Source: Streptococcus suis (GTDB lineage: Bacteria; Bacillota; Bacilli; Lactobacillales; Streptococcaceae). From it: a DNA stretch of 64,000 nt. The first letter of the stretch is position 1. Every line of letters starts with the position of its first letter. Shown one piece after another: positions 27,134 through 35,862 of this stretch. The position numbers and the translations under genes were made by a program. The DNA lies in the NCBI GenBank assembly GCA_029593505.1, contig JAKTNI010000003.1, positions 154,466-218,465 on the forward strand. Direction: 5' to 3'. Below the pieces are notes generated by a model. It had not been told where the DNA came from. It did no database searches and was given only the letters and a program-made list of their open reading frames with translations.

Positions 27134-27699
27134 CTCCTTATCTTCCTATATTTTTGATAGTCACGGTAGGAGAAACGCTTCTCGATAATTTTTGCCCCTG
27201 CCATTTTAGAAATGCGGTCTGAAATCATACGAAGGTTTCGTTCCAAGGCATAATTCCATATCAACTTTTTATCTGAATTACGGTCAATGGCGTTGATTAG
27301 GATGTGATTATGAACATAATCTTTGTCTGTATGAGTTGCTACGATAAACTTAAAGCGACCTCCTGTCAATTCCATCATAGTCTCGTAACCAATTCGATTG
27401 ATTTCTTCTGGTGTTAAATTATCCTCAGGAGAAAATGATTGGATAAGGTGATGAGCATGAATATTTTGCTGGTGTTTTTCTTGTCGGTCATTTCTAGATT
27501 CGTACAACTTGTCGTTATTGGTAAAGTTGACATTGTACATTTCTACCATTTCTTCATAGCTAGGAAAATCTAAGTAATTGCTCATGCCAAAATCAGATAC
27601 CAATTTCAAATTGTCCGTTTTATCGGGATTCAGGATATACTTAATCAGACGCCTACGGTATTTTTTTCCGTGCGTTGCAAAGTGTTTAGTGACTACCAT
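27115..27699 (-). pseudogene. Conjugative relaxase, nuclease domain (truncated by frameshift)
   Basis: N-terminal 194 codons of a VirD2-like (MobP) relaxase, which nicks oriT and pilots the strand in conjugation. The histidine triad is visible in VATHTDKDYVHNHILINAID (about residues 116-135). Upstream is ATHGKKYRRRLIKYILNPDK, where family members carry the active-site tyrosine region. The frame ends early at KIRSWFPQK because of a one-base loss. A domain of this size may still nick DNA but would lack the C-terminus needed for full transfer. It overlaps mobC by 14 bp and was translated with it. Confidence 0.8.
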
Positions 27700-28051
27700 G
27701 AAACTTCCTCAGTCTTTTCACTTCCACTTGAAATTCTTTCTCCACTCCAGTAATTAATTCACCAACTCCCTTACTCAATTCTTGTAACTGTGCCTGAGAA
27801 ATTAGATGGCTTTGGTTGATAGCACGCGCAATTTGATTGATGTTATTTCCGATCCGTCTTAATTCAAACACTAACTGCTCATAAGTATCTGTGTTAATCG
27901 TGACAAATGACATATTGGGATTAAGCAAAACTTTTCTAGCATAGACTGAGAAATTTTGACAGTGACTCTTAGCAATCCGTTCATTCAATTGGTGTAATTC
28001 CGAATCAGTTAGAAATACTTTTTTGAGATTAGTACGATAGCGATAAACCAT
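27686..28051 (-). CDS. mobC: MobC-like relaxosome protein
   Basis: A 121-residue accessory DNA-binding protein of the relaxosome, helping the relaxase reach nic. It has a ribbon-helix-helix-like N-terminus (RTNLKKVFLTDSELHQLNER, CQNFSVYARKVLL). The MobC hallmark ELRRIGNNINQIARAINQ follows near residues 83-100, with a basic tail. It overlaps the relaxase start by 14 bp and follows the accessory protein gene by 9 bp, forming a three-gene mobilisation unit. The gene is intact. Confidence 0.88.
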   Translation of the reverse strand: MVYRYRTNLKKVFLTDSELHQLNERIAKSHCQNFSVYARKVLLNPNMSFVTINTDTYEQLVFELRRIGNNINQIARAINQSHLISQAQLQELSKGVGELITGVEKEFQVEVKRLRKFHGSH

Positions 28052-28060
28052 AGTTACCTC

Positions 28061-28420
28061 CTAACCCATATACTTTTCTCGAAACTCACGACTGAGTGGT
28101 TGTGCTTGATTTACTTCTGCAATCAATTCTTGAACACAGGTCAATAAAATCGAGACATATTCTTGAGTCACTTGATGATTTTCTCGTGCGACAATCAAAA
28201 CTTCATATACATCTCGACTAATCTGTTCTAACTTTTGTGATTGCCAAAGGGAGAACCAACTTTCAAAAATTCTATCCTGATAATTCTTTTTCAATAAATT
28301 TTGACGAAGAAATTCTGAGAAACTATCCACTTTTTGTTCCCTCATCATTTCTTTTATCTGTTTTTCTTCTTGTCTCGTGATTCTAAATTGCTTACGGATT
28401 AACTTAATTTCTTGTCCCAT
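28061..28420 (-). CDS. ICE relaxosome accessory protein (SAG1252-like)
   Basis: A 119-residue basic, helical protein with an RHH-like start (KLIRKQFRITRQEEKQIKEM, DSFSEFLRQNLL) and a C-terminal helix-rich half (VSILLTCVQELIAEVNQ). ICESa2603-type elements encode such a protein ahead of mobC and the relaxase, and it is thought to assist oriT binding. It is the first gene after the candidate oriT and begins the mobilisation unit. The family name is from memory, not from a search. Confidence 0.7.
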   Translation of the reverse strand: MGQEIKLIRKQFRITRQEEKQIKEMMREQKVDSFSEFLRQNLLKKNYQDRIFESWFSLWQSQKLEQISRDVYEVLIVARENHQVTQEYVSILLTCVQELIAEVNQAQPLSREFREKYMG

Positions 28421-28700
28421 CCTACTATCCTTCCAACATTATACTTGTCTGACAGTGTAAGGCTGCCTCACATTGTCAGTACGCTTCCTAAAGACCTAAG
28501 TTCCTTCTTGTTCGGTCTTTGCGAGCTCAGATATTGTGTCCACAATATCCCAAAAATCATATCGCCAGCGGATCAAAACCTTCCAGTTTTGACAGCTAAC
28601 GATAAGATAACTTGGTGGCTTCGCCCCCAAACCCCCAGTGAAAATCAAGGTTTGATTTCCTTAGGAATAGTATTAGGATAATAGAGATGATTTGGAAAAA
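28421..28700. other. Candidate origin of transfer (oriT)
   Basis: A gene-free stretch directly upstream of the mobilisation unit. It holds an imperfect 15-bp inverted repeat (28,449-28,463 and 28,465-28,479, CTGACAgTGTaAGGC against its mirror, two mismatches). Further on there is a G/C-rich patch CTTGGTGGCTTCGCCCCC (28,610-28,627), reminiscent of MobP nic regions. Location and structure fit oriT; the nic site itself is not proven. Confidence 0.5.
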
Positions 28701-28733
28701 GTATCACAACATGAAATTGAGGGTAAGAAAAAA

Positions 28734-28750
28734 GAGAGCTTAACGCTCTC
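28734..28750 (-). terminator. Terminator of the ABC-3C operon
   Basis: Stem GAGAGC/GCTCTC with loop GTTAA, followed by TTTTTTC on the minus strand, 64 bp after the ATPase stop codon. Confidence 0.75.
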
Positions 28751-28813
28751 AAATACCATCTTAATGAAACAATATTTCTTATATTTCCATTAAATGTATA
28801 GTCTTATCAACTG

Positions 28814-31456
28814 CTAACCTTCATCATCCAATAATAAGATATTTTTTATATTTTTTAGTCCTACATTTGAAATTTCAGAATCTGAAAATATTTCAAATTT
28901 ATATTTTATAAACATAGCACTACCATCATTATGTGTGGACATAATAATTTGATAGTCTGATAATGAATGTCTTATTAAATCAATTAAAGCATATACATTC
29001 ATAGAATCCATATCTTGAATCGGATCATCAATTGATAAAAATTTGAATTCTTTTGAAATTTTAAATGTAGTATTTAGTGCCAAAGTGAAAGCAAACGAAA
29101 TAACAGCTACTTGTCCAGAACTCAATTGATACATTACATCTTGCTCACTATTACTATTTGCTATAAACCTAATATTAGAATTATTTTGAGTAGTTAGTAG
29201 AACTCCCATTCCTTGTTGGTAATTTTGTAAAATCTTAGCAGTGTACATATAAAAAGGAAGCTTTAACTTTTGAATCATCTGATCTTGGTAGGATTTTATG
29301 TTATTATTTAATTCCCTTACACGCTGCTGAAGATAAGTAATCATTCGTTCGATTATTTGAAGACGTTTCTCAATTTGGTTAAACATCGTCAAACTTTGTA
29401 GTTCAAACTGGTTAATAATATATTCCCGTTTTTGACTGATTCTTTCTATAGTACAGTCCTCAAAAGTTTTTTCATTAGACGCAAAGTATTTATCAAATAG
29501 ATTTTGTGAATCTAAACTTTTAGAATAATCAAATACTATTTGTGATCTAAGTTCCTCTAAGAATACTAATAACCTGTCTTTGTTCTCTTTAAATTTATGC
29601 AAGTAAATGGGTAAGAGTTCAAAAGAAATTTCAAATTCCCTTATTGATTCTCCAGCTAAAATAGAATATTTTTCTAAAAGTTTTTCAAAATCTACTCTCT
29701 TATTTACAACTCTAAGGAAAGTACCATAGACTTCATTTGGAATCAACAGTTTTTCTTGCAATGAACTTATTAACTCTTTTTTCAAAATCTCAAACTTTTG
29801 TAGCGAAGCACTTTTATCAACTAACATAGGCGTAATCTCTGAATTCATTACAACTACGTTGCTAAAAGACTCAGGAAAATTATAATTACCTATGGATCGT
29901 ATCACCGCTAAAAAATCATCAGGAAGAACAAAGAGTTTCTCTTGCTCAATTTGAATTTGATTTTGCAACTCTATTTTTAATTGATTTAATTCTTCAACTA
30001 AATTTGAAACTTCTATTTCAAAATTAGTCAAATTTTTACGCAGTTGATTCGTTGTTTCTTCGTAAGCAAGCAGTAAATTCTTGCTTTCAATCCAATCATA
30101 ACCACAAAATACACATTCTGAATGGTTATTATCACTATGTTCTTTTAGACGACTTCTTATCTCGAGTAGCTTGTTAATCGAATCTGTTCCATCATCCAAC
30201 TGCTCTTTTTTATTCTTGTAATTTGTTAACTTGGAATCAAACGTTTCAAACCATACTTTGACAAATTCCCAACCTACAAAGCCATTTAAAGAATTCTTAA
30301 TTGACTCTATATTAAGTTTATCAATTTCGACATCAAGCAAACTCTTTAGAATTTTTCCACGTTTAAATATCCTACTATCATTTTCCAACGATTCCAGTTG
30401 TTCAATATAGTTTTTAAGCAAAAAATAAGAGCAATTTTTTTCATTTGAAATTAAACTATGATTTTGTTTAATAGACTCTATATTTTCCTGATTTTCAAAG
30501 ATTTTTCTAACTATTAAGTAGCAAATAAAATCTTTATCTTCCAACACCTCTCGCTCAAATTGCTCACTTTGTTTTCTAAGAAAGTAATCCTTTGGAGAAA
30601 ATGAATCCCGAAATTCTTGTAATTTCTCAATTTCTGATAGATATATATTTAAACTTTCATTTGACAATTCATCATCAAAAACAATCGACTTATTGTTAAA
30701 AGCAAAGTCAGTATCTACTCTAAGAGACAATTTCGAATATAGAGTATTGTTCTTAATTGGAGAATTTTTTAGCTTACCCTTTTTTGCTTTTAGTTCCTTT
30801 TCACTAGAGGATAAAATACTTCTTAAACGCTCTAATCGATTTTTCCTATTAACATAGTTTCCAATATTTAACAGAAAATTCAATTGTTCCTTTCTATCTT
30901 TCTCCTTTTGCTTCAAATAATAAGCTGTTTCATCTTGTTGAATATAATGAAACAAATCAAAAGTATCACCTAAGCTATAATCTTCTGATTCATATCCTAA
31001 AAACTGACTAATAACCTTTTGTATCTCTCTCTCATTCAAACCATCAAAGTCTTCAATAGGTTGAAATGAAACTTCTGGCCCAAGCCGAACTGTTCTTTTA
31101 AATTTAGAAAATGAAAACTTTGGTACATTGCTTCCCTCAGTATTCATACTACTTTTATAGAGACTAGATACTATCAAAGAACTACCTTCATCATTTGTCA
31201 ACATTAGCTCAATGAATGTATCTTCCTCAGGATTATTTTGAAAATAAGGAGTGCTAAAACTACTTCTGCCATCGCTATAATCGGACTCTTCAATTCGACG
31301 GATTCTCCCAGTTAATGATAACTCAATTGCATCAAAAATTGTAGTTTTTCCAAATCCATTTGGTCCAACAAACAAAGTTACATTCTCTTGAAAATCAATA
31401 ATTCTAGTTTCCTTTATATTTTTAAAGTTTTTTATTAAAATTTTTTTGATTTTCAT
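28814..31456 (-). CDS. SMC/RecN-like ATPase of an ABC-3C-type system
   Basis: An 880-residue coiled-coil ATPase, probably the sensor or motor of a three-gene defence-type operon. Visible elements are Walker A FVGPNGFGKTT (about residues 29-39), long coiled coils, and a CxxC zinc-hook-like turn ECVFCGYDW (near residue 450) between the arms. The ABC signature-like LSSGQVAVISFAF and Walker B LSIDDPIQDMD come next, then the H-loop MSTHND. The architecture is like RecF/Rad50 ATPases found in ABC-three-component systems. It overlaps the middle gene by 4 bp (ATGA), giving coupled translation. It is a complete gene with no lesions. Confidence 0.85.
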   Translation of the reverse strand: MKIKKILIKNFKNIKETRIIDFQENVTLFVGPNGFGKTTIFDAIELSLTGRIRRIEESDYSDGRSSFSTPYFQNNPEEDTFIELMLTNDEGSSLIVSSLYKSSMNTEGSNVPKFSFSKFKRTVRLGPEVSFQPIEDFDGLNEREIQKVISQFLGYESEDYSLGDTFDLFHYIQQDETAYYLKQKEKDRKEQLNFLLNIGNYVNRKNRLERLRSILSSSEKELKAKKGKLKNSPIKNNTLYSKLSLRVDTDFAFNNKSIVFDDELSNESLNIYLSEIEKLQEFRDSFSPKDYFLRKQSEQFEREVLEDKDFICYLIVRKIFENQENIESIKQNHSLISNEKNCSYFLLKNYIEQLESLENDSRIFKRGKILKSLLDVEIDKLNIESIKNSLNGFVGWEFVKVWFETFDSKLTNYKNKKEQLDDGTDSINKLLEIRSRLKEHSDNNHSECVFCGYDWIESKNLLLAYEETTNQLRKNLTNFEIEVSNLVEELNQLKIELQNQIQIEQEKLFVLPDDFLAVIRSIGNYNFPESFSNVVVMNSEITPMLVDKSASLQKFEILKKELISSLQEKLLIPNEVYGTFLRVVNKRVDFEKLLEKYSILAGESIREFEISFELLPIYLHKFKENKDRLLVFLEELRSQIVFDYSKSLDSQNLFDKYFASNEKTFEDCTIERISQKREYIINQFELQSLTMFNQIEKRLQIIERMITYLQQRVRELNNNIKSYQDQMIQKLKLPFYMYTAKILQNYQQGMGVLLTTQNNSNIRFIANSNSEQDVMYQLSSGQVAVISFAFTLALNTTFKISKEFKFLSIDDPIQDMDSMNVYALIDLIRHSLSDYQIIMSTHNDGSAMFIKYKFEIFSDSEISNVGLKNIKNILLLDDEG

Positions 31457-32148
31457 TGTAATAATTCTCCTATTTGTAGTAAATCAGAAATAATTTTATC
31501 ATCAGTAGAAATATCTTTTAGTGATTTTGATAATTTCTCGTCAGTGACATTAGAATAAAACTCCAATAATCTATTATCTAATTTATCCTTATCGTTCTGA
31601 TACTGATTTTCTATACTTTTATAAATATCATTTCTTTTAGGGAGTGTGAAAAATGGTAGTTTTACTCCTATTTCCATCGCCATAAAATACGACTCACTAA
31701 AAAACATATCCTCTTCAAAAGCATCAATATTAGATTCCAAGTAATTATAGAGTGCTTCATTAGTGGCTTTGTCTCGTAAATCCAATAACCCATTTCGAGT
31801 GTATAATATTATGAACTTTCTAAAATAATAATAGTCCTCTTCAATCAATAAAATTGATCGTTGAACTTTCTCATCTTCAAATACTTCCTTCAAGTCATCA
31901 ACTTCTACCAAAATAAACATAGAAGTATTTTTCTTGATGTTTTCATGTTCTGGTGTTAGTGATACTCTTTCAAACTTTTTTATTACTTTTGAAGTCTTAT
32001 CATCATCGAAAAAATTATTTAGCTCATCAGGACTATATTGGCTAACAATAAAATACTCTGAGTTTTGTGAGTTAGTATAGAAATCAAATTCTGTATCCAG
32101 CTGGTTAAAATGGTTATTTTGTAAAAATTTTATAATGATATCTCTCAT
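31453..32148 (-). CDS. ABC-3C middle component
   Basis: A 231-residue acidic protein between the effector and ATPase genes. I see no catalytic motif; segments such as FFDDDKTSKVIKKFERVSLT and YYYFRKFIILYTRNGLLDLR suggest a mixed alpha/beta adaptor. In ABC-three-component systems a small variable middle component links the ATPase to the effector, and this gene has exactly that position and size. It starts 1 bp after the effector stop codon and overlaps the ATPase gene by 4 bp. The assignment rests mainly on context. Confidence 0.65.
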   Translation of the reverse strand: MRDIIIKFLQNNHFNQLDTEFDFYTNSQNSEYFIVSQYSPDELNNFFDDDKTSKVIKKFERVSLTPEHENIKKNTSMFILVEVDDLKEVFEDEKVQRSILLIEEDYYYFRKFIILYTRNGLLDLRDKATNEALYNYLESNIDAFEEDMFFSESYFMAMEIGVKLPFFTLPKRNDIYKSIENQYQNDKDKLDNRLLEFYSNVTDEKLSKSLKDISTDDKIISDLLQIGELLQ

Positions 32149-32149
32149 A

Positions 32150-33529
32150 TTAGTCTTCCTTCGGTACCCTCAAATTCTTTTCTTTTGCTTTCTTAATGCT
32201 AATAAATTCCATATTTGGTTTAAAAATGTTATGTTGTACCCCAGTATTCCATTCTTCACGATATCTATTATCTGGCACGCCATCAAATTCATCAATTCTA
32301 TTCCCAATATGCAACTCGTCTATATCTCTATTAATAAGGAAATCATGATTAAAAGTAGCTTTTAAAAATTCTGAGTTGCCAATTATTTCTTGAATAGTTT
32401 TTGCAATTCTCCCAGGTCTATCCTGTGTACTAATCAAAGAAGTTCTATAACTCTTCTCATTATCATCTAAATAACTGTAAGCTTTAAACGAAAATCCCTT
32501 AATTTTCTCCAGTAATACATAAAATATATCCTCCATTGGGGCATTACGAAACAATTCTAAAAAATTTTCATCTGAATTTTCATGTGGTAACATCATTCTC
32601 ACAAATTCATAAAACTCATCTTTAGTCAATGACAGTAATTGATTATTTATTTCATCCATAAGTTTAATATCTTCCTCTTCAATGTCACTTACATAATCAC
32701 GACGATATTTTTCCCACCTATAGGTCAAATTATTTTTCATTTCATATACTTCATCTTTTGGAGTTTCCTTTTCAATAATGGAAAGTATTTCTCCAAAGGA
32801 TATTTCTGGAAAACCAGATTCACTGTGTGCTTGTCCAATGCTATGATCCAATAATGAACCTACATATTTCTGGTATACTTGATTAAAATGCGAAGGATTA
32901 TCTTTTAAAAGGTTACTACTCAGTCCTAAAATCCCTTCTATTTCAGCTATACAATAATCTCTAATAGTATCATTATTATCATCCTGAGAAAGTGGACAAT
33001 AAAACAGATTTTCAACCTGATTATACTCATAAAGGTTGATACAAGAAACATTATCTGTGTATTTTGTTCTCCCAGAATATTTTTTCAAATAATCGCCCTT
33101 TAATAGATTAAAATCCGGCACATCTACAATCACATGTAAAAATCTGCTATCAGAAGGCACCATCACTCGCACTACATTTCCTTTGCCATCAAATTCATGA
33201 ATCTGAAATCCCTTTTGATCTATTTTTTCCTTTCCATCTTCAAACTTCCTTGTTTGTATATTAAAAAGGTCCGAGTAATCCTCTCTCTCATTACCATTGA
33301 CATAGGCTTTTACTTGATGCCTCGATAATACTTGATCATCATCGGCAACAATATCAAAGTCCTCAGCATTCTCATATCTTATAGCATACTCCTCAAAATT
33401 TTCTATATTATTTTCAATGCACTCTCGTAATTGTCTTAGTGCTACTAAAAATCCAACTTTTCCTTGATGAATATAGCCACTCCAACTTGGTGTTGCATTC
33501 CTATTTTGGTCAACGTTTGAACTCACCAA
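32150..33529 (-). CDS. ABC-3C effector with nuclease-like N-terminus
   Basis: A 459-residue protein, first gene of the three-gene unit. Its N-terminus SWSGYIHQGKVGFLVALRQL leads to YENAEDFDIVADDDQVLSRH followed by QVKAY, i.e. an acidic-(D)-x-Q-V-K pattern like the Cap4/DUF4297-type PD-(D/E)xK nucleases found in anti-phage effectors. The rest is helical with an acidic surface and has no recognised domain; its last part (from about residue 300) is likely the docking domain of ABC-3C systems. It starts 19 bp downstream of pezT. Effector chemistry is inferred from the short motif only. Confidence 0.65.
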   Translation of the reverse strand: MVSSNVDQNRNATPSWSGYIHQGKVGFLVALRQLRECIENNIENFEEYAIRYENAEDFDIVADDDQVLSRHQVKAYVNGNEREDYSDLFNIQTRKFEDGKEKIDQKGFQIHEFDGKGNVVRVMVPSDSRFLHVIVDVPDFNLLKGDYLKKYSGRTKYTDNVSCINLYEYNQVENLFYCPLSQDDNNDTIRDYCIAEIEGILGLSSNLLKDNPSHFNQVYQKYVGSLLDHSIGQAHSESGFPEISFGEILSIIEKETPKDEVYEMKNNLTYRWEKYRRDYVSDIEEEDIKLMDEINNQLLSLTKDEFYEFVRMMLPHENSDENFLELFRNAPMEDIFYVLLEKIKGFSFKAYSYLDDNEKSYRTSLISTQDRPGRIAKTIQEIIGNSEFLKATFNHDFLINRDIDELHIGNRIDEFDGVPDNRYREEWNTGVQHNIFKPNMEFISIKKAKEKNLRVPKED

Positions 33530-33548
33530 CTTAATACCCCCTATTATT

Positions 33549-34310
33549 TTACTCTTTACTAATCTCCCTCAACAGTTCCTGTCCGGCCTTCAACATCTCT
33601 TCCTCTACCTTGCTCCATTTTCCGAAGAGGCAGTCTTGAAGAACTTCTGCTGCGGTACCTTTGTCCGATTCAGAATCGTAGATACAAGTCCTATCTCTTT
33701 GGTAAATTTGGATACGGTCAAAGAGTTGTTCACCTTCTAACTCTCGTAAGTTATCAACCAAATGCTCTACAATCCCATCGTGGTGTTCTTTTGGTGTTGC
33801 TCTGGTCTGATTGGGATCGATGGCATAAAGTTCTTCGTAACGAATCAAGGTGCTGAGATAAGAAAGCTCTGGTTTGGTACCAATTACAGCTAAAGAAACT
33901 TGGTATCCTTTCGAAGCTAATAATTGAGCAGTCTGACGAGGAACTTGAGTGGTACGCAAAGTCCCTTCAATTAACAAATGGTAGCCTTGTGTGCTAAGTT
34001 CATCAACCAGATGCTCTACCATTTTTCCTGCAAATCCTTTGGTATAGTACACGCTATCTTTGCCATACTTTTCTTGCAGGGCTAAGTAATTGGGATGTTG
34101 AGAACGGTAGCTGTCACCATCGATGATAATGATATTACCTTGAAATTCTTTTTGCTTGATGCGATGTATCGTTGTCTTACCTGCCCCGCTTTGTCCACCA
34201 AGCAAGATAGCTTTCGGTTTATCTGGAATCGTCTTTCCTCGGGTTAAGGCCCGAATGGTTCGCTGCAAGGCCTTCTGAAACTCTTCCTCACTAAATTCTT
34301 CCAATCTCAT
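33549..34310 (-). CDS. pezT: Zeta-type toxin kinase PezT
   Basis: UDP-N-acetylglucosamine kinase toxin that poisons peptidoglycan synthesis when freed from PezA. The 253 residues carry Walker A LLGGQSGAGKTT (about 36-47), the catalytic region IIIDGDSYRSQHPNY with the conserved Asp, and EGTLRTTQVPRQTA. C-terminal helices follow. The length matches pneumococcal PezT. Its start overlaps the last base of the pezA stop codon. On an integrative element it works as a stability or addiction module. The gene is intact. Confidence 0.95.
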   Translation of the reverse strand: MRLEEFSEEEFQKALQRTIRALTRGKTIPDKPKAILLGGQSGAGKTTIHRIKQKEFQGNIIIIDGDSYRSQHPNYLALQEKYGKDSVYYTKGFAGKMVEHLVDELSTQGYHLLIEGTLRTTQVPRQTAQLLASKGYQVSLAVIGTKPELSYLSTLIRYEELYAIDPNQTRATPKEHHDGIVEHLVDNLRELEGEQLFDRIQIYQRDRTCIYDSESDKGTAAEVLQDCLFGKWSKVEEEMLKAGQELLREISKE

Positions 34311-34786
34311 TATGCCACCACCCGATGATGCACCATGTCTAACATCCGCTCAATACCATCTAAATAGCCATTATAACGCTCTATTTCATCGAAGGTATCG
34401 ACAAGGTAAATTTTCGTATTGATCAATTCAGCTAAATCATCACTCATCAAAATCCAAGGATTCGATTCGTCATCAAAAGCAATATCCTGACTATCTTGAT
34501 ATCGATAGAGCTGCGATAAAATGGCTGCTCCACGTTCTTTTATCACTTCTACTTTTAAAGTCAATTGATAATCTTCAACAGGTGTTAACATCTTGTCCTC
34601 CCCTACAATATCGATATAAGAGACATTAAATTTCTGACAAATACGGTCGATAAGCTCTGTTGAAACCGTACTGGTCCCATTTTCATAACGACTCAGGCTA
34701 TTGCGTGAAATCCCGACCATTTTCGCAAATTCTGGCTGTGTCAAATCGTGTGTCTGGCGTAATGATTTGATATTGTCTCCGATCAT
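34310..34786 (-). CDS. pezA: Antitoxin/repressor PezA
   Basis: Antitoxin that binds PezT through its C-terminal helices and represses its own operon through an N-terminal XRE helix-turn-helix (MIGDNIKSLRQTHDLTQPEF, VGISRNSLSRYENG). The frame opens ten codons upstream, but GAGGAGG lies inside that extension, which fixes the ATG at 34,786 and gives 158 residues, the normal PezA length. The promoter is immediately upstream. Confidence 0.95.
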   Translation of the reverse strand: MIGDNIKSLRQTHDLTQPEFAKMVGISRNSLSRYENGTSTVSTELIDRICQKFNVSYIDIVGEDKMLTPVEDYQLTLKVEVIKERGAAILSQLYRYQDSQDIAFDDESNPWILMSDDLAELINTKIYLVDTFDEIERYNGYLDGIERMLDMVHHRVVA

Positions 34787-34815
34787 AGATAAAGACCTCC
34801 TCATATTTGCTTTCA

Positions 34816-34824
34816 TTATACCAT
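34816..34824 (-). promoter_or_regulatory. pezAT promoter (extended -10)
   Basis: Minus-strand TGGTATAAT 30 bp before the pezA ATG. The adjoining palindrome at 34,831-34,862 would cover the -35 region, so it may also be the PezA operator. Confidence 0.65.
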
Positions 34825-34830
34825 AAAAAA

Positions 34831-34862
34831 CGGATAACGCACCAAATATGGTGCATTATCCG
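34831..34862. terminator. Large palindrome: terminator and possible PezA operator
   Basis: CGGATAA-c-GCACCA-AATA-TGGTGC-a-TTATCCG, a 32-bp near-perfect inverted repeat with T runs on both sides. It ends transcription from the gene at 34,856-35,146 and sits just upstream of the pezAT -10. Confidence 0.7.
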
Positions 34863-35146
34863 TTTTTAGGTTTCTTCGATTGCTTAAACTGCTCTATTCG
34901 CTTCTCCAACTGCTCAGTATTCAGTTTATTTTTCGCTTCCTGGATTGACCTATCAAGACTTTGTTCCTCAGTAGTTATATCGTTTCGATATATTTCTACT
35001 CTCTCACTAGACTTGAAATTTGTATCAAAAACCACATCTAGGAGTTTCTCTGCTTTGGTTAGTTCAATATCTGACATCTCTGATAGTCGATGAATCAGTC
35101 GTTTAAATCGGTCTTGATTCTGTGTTTTCTTTTGAAAAAATTTCAT
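34856..35146 (-). CDS. Small ICE protein, coiled-coil
   Basis: From the ATG at 35,146 (MKFFQKKTQNQDRFKRL) this is a 96-residue, highly charged helical protein (SLDRSIQEAKNKLNTEQLEK near the end). The frame is open further upstream, but the earlier starts would overlap the previous gene, and GGAGAAG precedes the chosen one. I know similar short genes from the same position in ICESa2603-family elements; the function is unknown. Its last codons run into the terminator palindrome. Confidence 0.65.
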   Translation of the reverse strand: MKFFQKKTQNQDRFKRLIHRLSEMSDIELTKAEKLLDVVFDTNFKSSERVEIYRNDITTEEQSLDRSIQEAKNKLNTEQLEKRIEQFKQSKKPKNG

Positions 35147-35195
35147 TATCTTCTCCTTACATTGTAAAAAGGTAGCCCGCATAGGACCACCTGAC

Positions 35196-35585
35196 TTATA
35201 AATCATCAATAGCTGCTGAAATAGCCTGTAACTTTTTATTTTGGATTTTCTTTTCATCAATCAATTGATGAAGTTCTTCAATTTTCTTTTGACAGGCTGA
35301 AATATCATTGTTGTTTTGTGCAATGGTATCTGCCAGGTGTTGTTTATAGTCACTTGTGATAGTTACTTTCTTTGGCTGACTTTGTTTAACTTTTGATTCA
35401 GGAGTCTGTACATCTTTAGATTCTGACTCTTTTTGTTGCTGTTCAAAAGCAGCCACATAATCTACTTCTTCATTTGGTTTTTCATCCTGTTTATGGAAAA
35501 GTGCTGCGATTTTAGCTCGTTCTTCATGGGACGATGTTGGTTTCACATCATCTAGTGGTTGATCAAAATTCCATGTTTTACTCAT
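35196..35585 (-). CDS. Small ICE protein, charged linker plus coiled coil
   Basis: A 129-residue hydrophilic protein. Residues 1-80 look disordered (Glu/Gln/Ser-rich: EEVDYVAAFEQQQKESESKD), and the end is a coiled coil (ISACQKKIEELHQLIDEKKI). No enzymatic motif is visible. Its ATG overlaps the stop codon of the upstream, broken small gene, so the two were coupled. It is part of the conserved small-gene block next to the TOPRIM gene in this ICE family. Confidence 0.65.
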   Translation of the reverse strand: MSKTWNFDQPLDDVKPTSSHEERAKIAALFHKQDEKPNEEVDYVAAFEQQQKESESKDVQTPESKVKQSQPKKVTITSDYKQHLADTIAQNNNDISACQKKIEELHQLIDEKKIQNKKLQAISAAIDDL

Positions 35586-35810
35586 TCTATATCCTCATTT
35601 CTGTAATCTGGGTGTAGTGTGGTTTCTTTACCAAAGGCTTGCTCTAATGCTTCATGAAATGACAACTTACTAGATTGTTGCCGTTTGACAAAGGTACTGT
35701 ACATAGCTGTTTGTAGTTGGTCACGATAGTGTTCCAATTTCTCCGTCTCACGTGAGACCTTTTCTTCTTACCTAGCTACTTTTTCAGCCAGACGTTCAAT
35801 CACACTCATA
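35582..35810 (-). pseudogene. Small ICE gene broken by a +1 frameshift
   Basis: Starts MSVIERLAEKVA behind AAGGAGGACAG and meets TAA after 13 codons. In the +1 frame the sequence continues KKVSRETEKLEHYRDQLQTA and SSKLSFHEALEQAFGKE to a TGA that overlaps the next ATG. One extra base around 35,765-35,773 explains the break. The product would have been about 75 residues, of unknown function. Confidence 0.65.
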
Positions 35811-35862
35811 GGCTGTCCTCCTTGTCACTTTCTAGATTATGATAGCGGACTTGATTTTGTTA

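Noticed and set aside
28412..28681. Plus-strand 89-codon frame across the candidate oriT
   Set aside because: It reads through the inverted repeats, lacks a ribosome site and has no recognisable domain.
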